This document shows, in pieces, positions 8,370 through 16,941 of a stretch of 64,000 nt of DNA. The stretch is taken from positions 2,170,001-2,234,000 of the forward strand of contig NZ_CP029642.1 in assembly GCF_003268655.1 (NCBI RefSeq), in the 5' to 3' direction. The notes beneath the pieces were generated by a model. That model did no database searches. It was not told the DNA's origin and was given only the letters and a program-made list of their open reading frames with translations. The stretch comes from Arthrobacter dokdonellae. GTDB lineage: Bacteria > Actinomycetota > Actinomycetes > Actinomycetales > Micrococcaceae. Every line of letters starts with the position of its first letter. Within the stretch, counting starts at the first letter, position 1. Both the position numbers and the translations under genes were made by a program.

Positions 8370-9962
8370 TCAGTCCGGCACCAACATGGTGCGTAAATCC
8401 AGGCGGCGCAGCACCTGGTCGGCAGCGACCGTGTCCGAGCCCGTTTCGCCGCGCGCGGTCACCATTTCCTGCCGGGCTGCGTCGAGGGCAAGGGACTGGA
8501 CGGCGATGGCCCAGCCCCGGAACTCGGAGCGTTCCTCCTTGGCCGCGTCGGTGGGCGTGCCCGCCAGCTCAGTGTGGAGCTGCAGCAGCTGCCTTTTGAC
8601 CCATTCGATCCTCTTCTCATCCACGCCGTCGAGGAGATCGGAAGCCTGCACGGCAGCCATGGCCGCGCCCTCGGCCCGGGAAGCGAGATCCTGCTCGATC
8701 TCCTTTTGCGTTTCCGGCGATTCCGACAGGCGAAGCCGTTTCATCAGCCACGGCAAGGTCAATCCCGGCAAGACCAGCGTGCTCAACAGTACGGCCACGG
8801 CCAACAGGACTATCTGCGCGCGGCCTGGGAACGGCGAGCCGTCAGCCAGCGTGGACGGCAGGGCCAGTGCAAGCGCCAACGTTGCCAGTCCGCGCATGCC
8901 GCACCAGGTGAGCGCCGCGACGTCCTTCGCGTTCGACGGCGGTGCGCCGGCTCCGCGACGCCGGCTCGGCAGCACCAGCAGTGCCAGCCACGCGGCGCGG
9001 ACGGCAAAGCAGAGGACGCAGATCAGTGCCGCCGGCCAGGTCAGCGCGCCAATGTTCGTCTCCTGGCCTTCGGCGGCCTGGCGGACTTCCAAGCCCACCA
9101 GGCCAAAGGCGACGCCCGTCACCATCAGCTCCACCACGTCCCAGAAGGCGGTAACGGTGACCCGCTCCTGCGCAGCACCGGCGCGGCTGCCGCGCCTGAT
9201 CTCCAAGGCCGTGACGACGACGGCAACGACGCCCGAGGCGTGGACCGAATCCGCCGCTATGTACACCGCGAACGGGACCACCAGGGTGACCGCGCTGTGC
9301 CCCACGGGATTGGTGACATAGTCCATCAGCTTCTTGGTGACCCAGCCGGCGGCCAGGCCGATGGCGGCCGCGCCGACGGCCCCGAGCAGAAATGAAACGA
9401 TGATGCCGGGCCCTACGTCCTGGCCGGCCACGGCAGCCGCGACGGCCGTCTGAAAAATGACGATGGCGGTGGCGTCGTTGAACAACCCCTCGCTCTGCAG
9501 CACACCGCTCAGCCGGCGGGGCATCCGGACCTTCCCGGCAATGGACTCCACGGCGACCGGATCAGGCGGGGCCACCATGGCGCCGAGGGCGATGGCCGCC
9601 GGTATGCCTATTCCGGGCACCAGCAACCAGGCGGCCCCCGCCACCGTTGCCGTCGTCACCACGACCAGCGCAACCGCCAACAACACGATGCTGCGCCAGC
9701 GAACCCGGAACACGGACCATGATGACTTCAACGCGGTGGCGAACAGCAGCGGCGGCAAAAAGAGCGGCAGAATCAGTTCGGGCTCGATTTTGACCTGCGG
9801 GAACCCGGGGATGAATGCCGCACCGGCAGAAAGAATAATCATCAGCACCGGATACGGCAGACGGATGCGGTCCCCGAGCCCAACCATGAGGACCGTAGCC
9901 AGCATCAATCCAACAATCACTGCCAAGGTTCCCAACGCCACCACCACCGCTTTTTCGTTCAT
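8370..9962 (-). CDS. Na+/H+ antiporter, CPA1 (NhaP) family
   Basis: A 530-residue membrane antiporter. About twelve hydrophobic segments fill residues 5-400. The motif GAMVAPPDPVAVESI followed by QSEGLFNDATAIVIF contains the Asp and Asn-Asp residues of the CPA1 ion site. The hydrophilic C-terminal 120 residues, rich in charged helices, are a cytosolic tail as in YjcE-like bacterial members. It probably exports Na+ or K+ against protons. It is 94 bases upstream of the AroA-ligase gene on the same strand, with no obvious functional tie. A short A/T-poor gap precedes the next gene. Confidence 0.88.
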   Translation of the reverse strand: MNEKAVVVALGTLAVIVGLMLATVLMVGLGDRIRLPYPVLMIILSAGAAFIPGFPQVKIEPELILPLFLPPLLFATALKSSWSVFRVRWRSIVLLAVALVVVTTATVAGAAWLLVPGIGIPAAIALGAMVAPPDPVAVESIAGKVRMPRRLSGVLQSEGLFNDATAIVIFQTAVAAAVAGQDVGPGIIVSFLLGAVGAAAIGLAAGWVTKKLMDYVTNPVGHSAVTLVVPFAVYIAADSVHASGVVAVVVTALEIRRGSRAGAAQERVTVTAFWDVVELMVTGVAFGLVGLEVRQAAEGQETNIGALTWPAALICVLCFAVRAAWLALLVLPSRRRGAGAPPSNAKDVAALTWCGMRGLATLALALALPSTLADGSPFPGRAQIVLLAVAVLLSTLVLPGLTLPWLMKRLRLSESPETQKEIEQDLASRAEGAAMAAVQASDLLDGVDEKRIEWVKRQLLQLHTELAGTPTDAAKEERSEFRGWAIAVQSLALDAARQEMVTARGETGSDTVAADQVLRRLDLRTMLVPD

Positions 9963-10063
9963 CAGGGACTAAAAACAGCGTAGTCGTCAATCCCCGACGC
10001 GTCGGCGGCATCCGGGGCAGTGATGGTGTTGGCGCCCTCCGCGGTGCATGGCGGGGGCCGGCA

Positions 10064-10426
10064 TCAATGCTCGCGCGCCCGAATCCCGGCACAGGTCACG
10101 CAGTGCCTCGCCTCCGGCCGGATCTCGAGCCGTTCGGCCGGAACCGGTTGCCCGCAACGTTCACAAATGCCGAAGGTTCCGTGCGCCAGTCGCTCCTGCG
10201 CTTCCCGCAACTCAGCCACTTGGGCGTCAAGGAACGCCAACAGGGCAACGGCCCGCTCCCGCTCCAACGTCACGGTGGACCCTTCGGGGTCGTGTTCATC
10301 ATCCGCCGGCGTATCGCGGTGGGCGAGCGTCACTTCACGGATTTCACCGCGCAGCCTGGTGACCTGTCCCCGCGCATGTTCCACGCGCGCGGCCAATAAC
10401 TCCCGGAACAGCTCGTCATGAGGCAT
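10064..10426 (-). CDS. DksA/TraR-family zinc-finger protein
   Basis: A 120-residue protein with a predicted coiled-coil N-terminus (Leu/Arg/Glu rich, residues 10-80), followed by a four-Cys zinc finger CERCGQPVP ... CVTC near residues 90-113. This is the architecture of DksA/TraR proteins, which bind the RNA polymerase secondary channel. Actinobacterial members of this size are mostly uncharacterised; many lack the acidic Asp pair at the coiled-coil tip. Standalone gene, 53 bases from the Rieske gene on the same strand. Confidence 0.8.
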   Translation of the reverse strand: MPHDELFRELLAARVEHARGQVTRLRGEIREVTLAHRDTPADDEHDPEGSTVTLERERAVALLAFLDAQVAELREAQERLAHGTFGICERCGQPVPAERLEIRPEARHCVTCAGIRAREH

Positions 10427-10479
10427 CCCTTAGGCTACCCCGATCGCGGCGGGCGCGTCAGGATGCCCGTGGCGGCCGG

Positions 10480-10968
10480 TCAGACCCTCACGGTGATCCA
10501 GTCGCCGTCGATGGCCGCCGCGAAACGGGGCAGCGCCTCCCTGGCGGGCCCGGACACCACCGTGCCGTCGGTCCCCTTGAACACCGAGCTGTGGCACGGG
10601 CACTTGAAGTCGGCGCCGTCAGGCGCCACCGCGCAGCCGGCATGCGTGCACACGTCGCTGTAGGCCAGCACCGTGGCCGCGTCCGGACGGTAGATCACCA
10701 CGTTGACCCCGTTGGCCGTGCCCGCGGCGGTGGCGCCGACGGCCAGCTCGGAGACCTTTCCCACCCGCACCGGCGTCCCCGTGGTGGGGATGGGTTGCGG
10801 CGCGGACACCCTTTTGGAGGCCGGTGACGCTGCCGGCACGCACCCGGCCAGCGCCAGGGCACAGGCGCCGCCGGAGACGGCGGTGGTGGCCCGGAGGACG
10901 TTGCGGCGGCTGGGGGAGGACACAGGGGACGACGCAGCGGACGACACGGGGGAAGGCTCAAGAGTCAT
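10480..10968 (-). CDS. Rieske [2Fe-2S] lipoprotein with Tat signal
   Basis: A 162-residue exported iron-sulfur protein. The N-terminus has a twin-arginine motif SRRNVLRATTAV, a hydrophobic stretch, and a lipobox ALAGC, so it should be Tat-exported and lipid-anchored on the outer face of the membrane. The Rieske cluster ligands are CTHAGC and CPCHSS (two Cys, two His). I chose the ATG at 10968 because AGGA lies 8 bases before it; the frame is open 15 codons further. The cluster family resembles small actinobacterial Rieske proteins that sit apart from the cytochrome bc complex, so its electron partner is unknown. Confidence 0.88.
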   Translation of the reverse strand: MTLEPSPVSSAASSPVSSPSRRNVLRATTAVSGGACALALAGCVPAASPASKRVSAPQPIPTTGTPVRVGKVSELAVGATAAGTANGVNVVIYRPDAATVLAYSDVCTHAGCAVAPDGADFKCPCHSSVFKGTDGTVVSGPAREALPRFAAAIDGDWITVRV

Positions 10969-11010
10969 GGGATTATTCCTACCAGCGAAGTCTGGGCGTT
11001 GGCCAAGTGG

Positions 11011-11053
11011 CACGACGCCGGCCGCTCACCCAAGGTGAGCGGCCGGCGTCGTG
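11011..11053 (-). terminator. Hairpin terminator after fadBA
   Basis: A perfect 20-base stem (11011-11030 with 11034-11053) with a 3-base loop CAA lies 17 bases after the fadB-type stop. There is no U-tract, which is common for actinobacterial terminators. Confidence 0.75.
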
Positions 11054-11069
11054 CGTGGGCAACGGGGTG

Positions 11070-13211
11070 TTAGGCGGTGTGGAAGCGCCTGCCGTTGACA
11101 CGCTCCGAGGCGCCCGTGCGGTCCAGGTACGGGGTGATGCCGCCCAGGTGCATGGGCCAGCCGGCGCCGAGGATCATGCACAGGTCGATGTCCTCCGGCC
11201 CTGCGACCACGCCCTCGGCCAGCATGAGGCCGATCTCCTCGGCGAGGGCGTCCCGGGTCCTGCCCAGCAGTTCCTCGGCGGTGGAGGGCGTGGTGCCGAA
11301 GGACAGCAGGGCCAGGGTGTCGGCCGGAATATGGTGCGAGCCGTCCTCCGTCTTCTCCCACAGCCCCTTTTTGCCGGCGTCGACGAGCGCCTGCAGGTTG
11401 GCAGAGACGGCGATCCGGTCGCCGAACGCGGCGTGCATGGACTCCGTGACGTGCTGTGCCACGGGCAGGCCGACCATGGCGAGCAGCGTGAAAGGGGTCA
11501 TCGGCAGGCCCAGGGGGCGCAGCGCGGTGTCGGCCGTGTGGGCGTCGGTGCCCTCGTCGAAGGCCTGAAAGACCTCGCTCATGAGGCGCAGCAGCACGCG
11601 GTTCACCACAAATGCGGCCGCGTCCTTGACCAGCACGGCAGTCTTGCGCAGCGCCTTGGCGGTGGCAAAGGCGGTGGCGAGGGCGGCGTCGTCGGTCTTG
11701 GGTGCCCGGACGATCTCCAGCAGCGGCATGAGCGCCACGGGGTTGAAGAAGTGGAACCCCACCAGCCGTTCGGGGTGTTCCAGGCCCTCCGCCATGGCCG
11801 TCACGGACAGTGAGGAGGTGTTCGTGGCCAGGATGCACTCCGGGGAGACGATGGCCTCCACCTCGGCAAACACCTGCTTCTTGACCTCGAGCTCTTCAAA
11901 CACGGCCTCGATCACGAAGTCGGCGTCGGAGAACGCCTCCTTGGACACGGATCCGGTGACCAGCGCCTTCGTGCGGTTCGCGGCGTCCGGGCTGATGCGG
12001 CCCTTGGCCAGCAGCTTGTCCACTTCGCCGTGCACGTAGCCCACACCCTTGTCCACGCGTTCCTGGTCAATGTCTGTCATGACGACGGGCACCTTGAGCA
12101 GCCGCGCGAAGAGCAGCGCGAACTGCCCGGCCATGAGGCCGGCGCCCACCACGCCGACCTTGGTGACGGGACGGGCCAGCTTGGCGTCGGGCGCGCCGGC
12201 CGGGCGCTTGCCGCGCTTTTGCACCAGGTCCAGGAACGCGTACACGGTGTCGCGGAACTGGGGCGTCTGCATGAGGTCCGCCAGCGCGTCTTCCTCGGCC
12301 GCAAAGGACTCCGCGCGGGTGAAGTTCCTGCCCTTCTCCAGCAGTTCGATCACGCGGGCCGGTGCCGGGGCGGCGTTGGAGGTCTTGGCCTCCACCAAGG
12401 CCTTGGCATGTTCGACGGCGGCATCCCAGGCCGCGCTGTCCGCCTCGCTCAACGGCTCGGAGACAGCATGGGGGCGGGCGGGCGTCTCGGCACCTGCCAG
12501 GACGCGGGCGGCCCAGTTGACCGACTGCTCCACGAAGTCCGCCGGTTCAAAGATCGCGTCGGCAATGCCGAGCTTGAAGGCGGCCGCGCCGCTGAGGGTG
12601 CGGTTGTTGGAGAGGGGGTTTTCCAGCATGACCGTCACGGCGTTGGCCGGGCCGATGAGGCGGGGGAGCAGGTAGACGCCGCCCCAGCCGGGCACCAGGC
12701 CCAGGAAGGCTTCGGGCAGGCCCAGCGCGCCGGCGCCGGTGGACACCGTGCGGTAGGTGGCGTTGAGGGCAATTTCCAGGCCGCCGCCCAGGGCCAGGCC
12801 GTTGATGAACACGAAGCTGGGCACGCCCAGGTCGTTCAGCGTGGAGTAGACGTCGTGCCCCAGGCGGGCCATCAGGCGTCCTGCGTCCTTGTCCTTGAGG
12901 CTCTTCACGGCGGAGAGGTCGGCGCCGGCCGCCAGAAAGTACGGCTTGCCGGTGACGCCGACGCCGGCAATCTCGCCGCGCGCCGCCCTGTCCCGCTGCG
13001 CCTCCAGGACGGTGCCCAGTTCCACGAGCGTGTTGGGGCCGAGCGTGCTGGGCCGGCGGTGGTCCAGGCTGTTGTCCAGGGTGATCAGGGCAAGGGTGCC
13101 GGCGCTCGGGGCGCCGTCCACGCCGGGCAGGGGGATGTCCTGGACGTAGGAGTGTGTCACCACCTCGTCGGGGACAAGGTCCGTGAGCTGCTGGAAATCC
13201 CGGGCGCTCAT
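11070..13211 (-). CDS. fadB: Multifunctional 3-hydroxyacyl-CoA dehydrogenase/enoyl-CoA hydratase (FadB type)
   Basis: A 713-residue fatty-acid beta-oxidation enzyme. The N-terminal crotonase domain (about 35-260) carries the oxyanion Gly-rich GLALGGGLEIAL and candidate catalytic Glu146 and Glu167. The NAD-binding fold begins VGVVGAGLMAG near 352-362, followed by the hydroxyacyl-CoA dehydrogenase domain with SSLSVTAMAEGLEHPERLVG and HFFNPVALMPLLEIV (catalytic His). The frame is open 53 codons upstream, but the ATG at 13211 forms a 4-base ATGA overlap with the thiolase stop, so it is preferred. It works with the thiolase as the hydratase, dehydrogenase and thiolysis steps of each cycle. Confidence 0.92.
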   Translation of the reverse strand: MSARDFQQLTDLVPDEVVTHSYVQDIPLPGVDGAPSAGTLALITLDNSLDHRRPSTLGPNTLVELGTVLEAQRDRAARGEIAGVGVTGKPYFLAAGADLSAVKSLKDKDAGRLMARLGHDVYSTLNDLGVPSFVFINGLALGGGLEIALNATYRTVSTGAGALGLPEAFLGLVPGWGGVYLLPRLIGPANAVTVMLENPLSNNRTLSGAAAFKLGIADAIFEPADFVEQSVNWAARVLAGAETPARPHAVSEPLSEADSAAWDAAVEHAKALVEAKTSNAAPAPARVIELLEKGRNFTRAESFAAEEDALADLMQTPQFRDTVYAFLDLVQKRGKRPAGAPDAKLARPVTKVGVVGAGLMAGQFALLFARLLKVPVVMTDIDQERVDKGVGYVHGEVDKLLAKGRISPDAANRTKALVTGSVSKEAFSDADFVIEAVFEELEVKKQVFAEVEAIVSPECILATNTSSLSVTAMAEGLEHPERLVGFHFFNPVALMPLLEIVRAPKTDDAALATAFATAKALRKTAVLVKDAAAFVVNRVLLRLMSEVFQAFDEGTDAHTADTALRPLGLPMTPFTLLAMVGLPVAQHVTESMHAAFGDRIAVSANLQALVDAGKKGLWEKTEDGSHHIPADTLALLSFGTTPSTAEELLGRTRDALAEEIGLMLAEGVVAGPEDIDLCMILGAGWPMHLGGITPYLDRTGASERVNGRRFHTA

Positions 13212-14512
13212 GCTGCGCTCCCTTCGTCGTCGGTGGTTGAGCCTGGGGCCACGGCAGCAGGGTTTCCTGGCCGAGCTTGCGAGGTTAGGGGGCGGCCGGG
13301 GAGCGAAACCGTCGGGGTCCAGTGCGGGTTTTCCCAGATGACGGTGGCGCCCATGCCCAGGCCGATGCACATGGTGGTCAGCCCCAAGCGCACCGACGGG
13401 TCTTCCTCGAACTGCCGGGCCAGCTGGGTCATGAGGCGTACGCCGGATGACGCGAGGGGATGGCCGACGGCGATGGCGCCGCCGTAGCGGTTGACGCGCG
13501 GGTCGTCGTCGGCGATGCCGAAGTGGTCCAGGAAGCTGAGCACCTGGACGGCGAAGGCCTCGTTGATTTCAATCAGGCCGATGTCCTCGATGCCGAGTCC
13601 GGCCAGCTTGAGGGCCTTTTCGGTGGCGGGGACCGGCCCGATCCCCATGACCTCGGGCTCGACGCCGGCGAAGGCGAACTGGACCAGGCGCATTTTCACC
13701 GGCAGGCCGAGCTCGGCGGCGGCGTCGGACGAGGCCAGAAGGGCCATGGTGGCGCCGTCGTTGAGGCCGGCGGCGTTGCCCGCCGTGACCCGCCCGTGGG
13801 CGCGGAACGGGGTGCGCAGCGCGGCCAGGTCCTCGAGGGTGGTGCCGGGCCGGGGAGGCTCGTCCACGGTGTTGACGGTCCAGCCCTGGCCGGGCTTCAT
13901 CGTGGCGACGGGCACCAGGTCCGGCTGGATCCGGCCGTTCGCGCTGGCCGCGGCGAACTTGGCCTGGCTGGCCACGGCATACGCGTCCGTGCGGTCCTTG
14001 GTGATGGCGGGGAAGCGGTCATGCAGGTTCTCCGCGGTGTTGCCCATGGTCAGGGCGGCGGGGTCCACGATCCGCTCGCTCATGAAGCGGGGGTTGGGGT
14101 CGGCGCCGGCGCCCATGGGATGGTGTCCCATGTGCTCCACGCCGCCTGCCAGGACCACGTCGTACGAGCCGACGCCGATGCCGGAGGCGGTGGTGGTCAC
14201 GGCGGTCATGGCGCCGGCGCACATGCGGTCGATGGCGAAGCCGGGGACTGACTTCGGCAGGCCCGCGAGCAGCGCGGCGGTGCGGCCGATGGTCAGGCCC
14301 TGGTCGCCGGTCTGCGTGGTCGCGGCGATGGCCACCTCGTCAATGCGTTCCGCCGGCAGCTGGGGGTTGCGGCGCATCAGTTCGCGGATGCACTTGACCA
14401 CCAGGTCGTCGGCGCGGGTGTTGGCGTAGAGGCCCACGTCCGAGGCCCGTCCGAAGGGGGTGCGGACACCGTCAACGAAGACGACGTCCCTGATCTGCCG
14501 ATTCTGGCTCAC
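13208..14512 (-). CDS. fadA: Acetyl-CoA acyltransferase (thiolase, FadA type)
   Basis: A 434-residue thiolase that cleaves 3-ketoacyl-CoA to acetyl-CoA and a shortened acyl-CoA. The nucleophile is Cys98 in DRMCAGAM; the second active-site pair is His in GHPLASSG and Cys in MCIGLGMG near the end. The last 30 residues after IWENPHW are an extra Pro/Ser/Thr-rich tail beyond the normal family end. It is first in the operon with the fadB-type gene and has a recognisable promoter with an operator-like palindrome upstream. Confidence 0.92.
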   Translation of the reverse strand: MSQNRQIRDVVFVDGVRTPFGRASDVGLYANTRADDLVVKCIRELMRRNPQLPAERIDEVAIAATTQTGDQGLTIGRTAALLAGLPKSVPGFAIDRMCAGAMTAVTTTASGIGVGSYDVVLAGGVEHMGHHPMGAGADPNPRFMSERIVDPAALTMGNTAENLHDRFPAITKDRTDAYAVASQAKFAAASANGRIQPDLVPVATMKPGQGWTVNTVDEPPRPGTTLEDLAALRTPFRAHGRVTAGNAAGLNDGATMALLASSDAAAELGLPVKMRLVQFAFAGVEPEVMGIGPVPATEKALKLAGLGIEDIGLIEINEAFAVQVLSFLDHFGIADDDPRVNRYGGAIAVGHPLASSGVRLMTQLARQFEEDPSVRLGLTTMCIGLGMGATVIWENPHWTPTVSLPGRPLTSQARPGNPAAVAPGSTTDDEGSAA

Positions 14513-14585
14513 GTATGGCTCCTCAGTGCGAAAGACATGCCTGCGCCGCGCGCCTCACGGGAGGCGCGCAGTTGTGTCACACATC

Positions 14586-14615
14586 ATGTTACTCGTCAGT
14601 AACTAAAGAGTTCAA
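14586..14615 (-). promoter_or_regulatory. fadA promoter with embedded palindromic operator
   Basis: On the minus strand, -35 TTGAAC (14615-14610) and -10 TAACAT (14591-14586) are 18 bases apart. The perfect palindrome GTTACTGACGAGTAAC (14588-14603) covers the spacer and part of the -10, a position where a bound repressor would block RNA polymerase. This layout fits a TetR-family fatty-acid regulator, but which protein binds is inference; no regulator gene adjoins the operon. Confidence 0.6.
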
Positions 14616-14699
14616 CACGAGGGTTCAAGCGATCGGGCACGCAGAAGGGGTGCAAGGAGCTGGCGCGGGCCTGCACGCCGCGGGGAGCGACCGGGGGCG

Positions 14700-16139
14700 T
14701 CAGGCGTCGTCGCCGTTTTGGGTGTGCCTGGACTCCTTGGGCGGCAGGGGTGCCGGGTCGGACATGGCCTCCGCCAGCAGCGGCGCGGTCATTTCGACCT
14801 GCCACGCGCGGGCGCCCAGTTCGGCCAGGGCGGCCGCGACGGAGGCCTCCGTGATGGCCGACGGCGGCCGCCAGCAGATGCGCCGCAGGTGGTCCGGGGT
14901 GAGGATGTTCTCGGCCGGAATGTTTAGGTGCTGTGAGAGGTCGTTGAGCCGCGTCCGGGCCGTGGCGAGGCGTGCGGCGGCTGCGGCGTCGCGGTCGGCC
15001 CACACCCGCGGGGGCGGCGGGGCGTTGGTGGAAACCTGCAGCGGCGGCAGGTCCGTGCTTGCCTTGGCCGTCTGCAGCGCATGGAGCCACTTGGGGGCGT
15101 CACGCTTGGCGGCGCGGCCGTGGAACCCGGCCAGGTTCAACAACGCCGGAACGGTGGAGGGCATGGCCTTGGCCGCGGCAATGATGGCGGAGTCGGGGAT
15201 CAGCCGGCTGGGGGCGACGTCGCGGTGTTCGGCCAGCTTGTCCCGGGTCTGCCAGAGCTCGCGGACCGCGGCGAGCTGGACGCGGTTGCGGATGGAGTGC
15301 GCGCCCGAGGTGCGCCGCCACGGGTCGACGCGCGGTGCCGGAACGCCGGCGTCAATGAGGTGCTGGAATTCCTGGGCTGCATAGTCGAGCTTGCCGTCGC
15401 TGGCCAGCACGGCCACGAGTTCTTCCTCGAGCTCTGCCAGCACTTCCACGTCGAGCGCCGCGTAGCGCAGCCACGGCTCGGGCAGGGGGCGGCGCGACCA
15501 GTCCGCGGCGGAATGTTCCTTCGCCAGGTGGTACCCCAACAGGGATTCGACGACGGCCCCGAGGCCCACGCGCGGCAGGCCGGCTATGCGGGCGGCCAGT
15601 TCCGTGTCAAAGAGCTTGTCCGGCCACATGCCGACTTCGGCCAGGCACGGCAGGTCCTGGCTGGCCGCGTGGAGGATCCACTCCACGCCGCGCAGGGCCT
15701 CGTCGATGATCTTCAGGTCCCCGAACGCTTCGGGGTCGATGAGCCAGGTGCCGGCGGCTTCCCGGCGGATCTGCACCAGAAAGGCGCGCTGTCCGTAACG
15801 GAAGCCGGAGGCCCTTTCGGTGTCCACCGCCGCCGGCCCTTGGCCCGCGGCCAGGGCGGCGGCGCAGCGCTGGAGCGCGGGAACCGTGGAAATGACTTCG
15901 GGAACGCCGTCGCGCGGCATGTCCAGCTCCACCAGTTCCGGCAGGTCGCCGAGCTCCACCCGCAGGCCGTCAATCACCACCGAGGTCAACGGCGGCTCCG
16001 CGACTCCGGTGGAGGGCGGGGCTCCGCAGGAAGCCTGTGTGGCGGATGCGGCAGCCGGTTGGTTGTGCCGGGGAGTGCCCAACCCGGTGGATTTTTTGTT
16101 CCGGACGCGACGGTGGGCTGTGGTGGCAGGTTCACTCAT
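14700..16139 (-). CDS. rnd: Ribonuclease D
   Basis: A 479-residue 3'-5' exoribonuclease that trims tRNA and other RNA ends. The DEDDy exonuclease residues are Asp106 and Glu108 in DTERASG, the Asp in HAASQDLPCL, and the Tyr/Asp pair in RYAALDVEVL. An HRDC-like RNA-binding region follows. The first 50 residues are an Arg/Ser/Pro-rich extension typical of actinobacterial members. It lies 71 bases from DUF3000 on the same strand, a conserved actinobacterial neighbourhood. Confidence 0.9.
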   Translation of the reverse strand: MSEPATTAHRRVRNKKSTGLGTPRHNQPAAASATQASCGAPPSTGVAEPPLTSVVIDGLRVELGDLPELVELDMPRDGVPEVISTVPALQRCAAALAAGQGPAAVDTERASGFRYGQRAFLVQIRREAAGTWLIDPEAFGDLKIIDEALRGVEWILHAASQDLPCLAEVGMWPDKLFDTELAARIAGLPRVGLGAVVESLLGYHLAKEHSAADWSRRPLPEPWLRYAALDVEVLAELEEELVAVLASDGKLDYAAQEFQHLIDAGVPAPRVDPWRRTSGAHSIRNRVQLAAVRELWQTRDKLAEHRDVAPSRLIPDSAIIAAAKAMPSTVPALLNLAGFHGRAAKRDAPKWLHALQTAKASTDLPPLQVSTNAPPPPRVWADRDAAAAARLATARTRLNDLSQHLNIPAENILTPDHLRRICWRPPSAITEASVAAALAELGARAWQVEMTAPLLAEAMSDPAPLPPKESRHTQNGDDA

Positions 16140-16210
16140 GATGCCTTCAGTCTAGCGAACGCCGTTCAGGCCCCACGATCGGCGGCAGGATCGTCAGCAG
16201 GGGAGGGCCG

Positions 16211-16780
16211 TCAGCGCTTGCGGCGCTGGGGCAGGAGGGTTACGCCGTCGGGCACGGGAGGCAGGCCGGCAAAGGTGCACACCATGGTGGACCAGGCCTC
16301 CAGGTGCGCCGTCATGGCCGGGCTGGTGGGGGTCCAGGAGGCACGCAGTTCGATGTCGATCGCGTCCGGGCGTTCGGCCAGCGTGCCGTAGCTTTCGGAG
16401 AGGATGCGCGTGGCCGTGCCGCCGGCGGCACGGTGGTCGGCGCCGTGGTCGTCCAGGGCCTCCACCAGCCAGGCCCAGGCGACGTTGCCCAGCAAGGCGT
16501 CGTTGCCGATGTCCGCCTCCAGCTCGGCGCGGATGTAGGTGATGATCCGGAACGTGCCTTCCCACAGGGACGATCCGTTGGGGTCGTACAGCAGGATGAA
16601 GCGCCCGGTGGCGATCTCCTCGCCGTCGCTCATGATTTCCGCGCCGAGGGCCACGCCATAGGGGGCCAGCCGGGACGGGGCCGGGATTTCCGCGAGCTTG
16701 AGCTCGGGGCGGTTCCGGGCGGTACGCAGCGACGCCAGGGCCGTCTGGAAGTCTGCCGGAAGCTGCGGTTGTGCGCTCAC
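16211..16780 (-). CDS. DUF3000-family protein
   Basis: A 189-residue soluble protein recognised as the actinobacterial DUF3000 family by LRTARNRPELKLAEIPAPSR, the central SLWEGTFRIITYIRAELE, and LAERPDAIDIELRASWTP. The gene starts with GTG. It is almost always next to the RNase D gene, suggesting an RNA-related or housekeeping role, but no activity is known. No signal peptide or membrane segment is visible. Confidence 0.85.
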   Translation of the reverse strand: MSAQPQLPADFQTALASLRTARNRPELKLAEIPAPSRLAPYGVALGAEIMSDGEEIATGRFILLYDPNGSSLWEGTFRIITYIRAELEADIGNDALLGNVAWAWLVEALDDHGADHRAAGGTATRILSESYGTLAERPDAIDIELRASWTPTSPAMTAHLEAWSTMVCTFAGLPPVPDGVTLLPQRRKR

Positions 16781-16820
16781 CTAGGCAGGCTATGGCGTCC
16801 CCGGGCCGATTTGACGCAGG

Positions 16821-16930
16821 CGCGCCGCCGCGTCGCTCCCCGGCGCGCCGCCGCGCCGCTCCCTGGCGCGCCGCCGCGTCGCTCCCGGGCGTGCAGCAGT
16901 GCGCGGCCGGGCGTGCAGCAGTGCGCGGCC
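16821..16930. repeat. Two adjacent tandem repeats
   Basis: The 161-base gap between DUF3000 and the aldolase gene is filled by two repeat blocks: about three copies of a 23-24 base unit (core GGCGCGCCGCCGCGTCGCTC) at 16821-16887, then two perfect copies of a 22-base unit (core GCGTGCAGCAGTGCGCGG) at 16887-16930. It sits 3' of the DUF6421 operon. Confidence 0.75.
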
Positions 16931-16941
16931 GGGCGCCTGCC

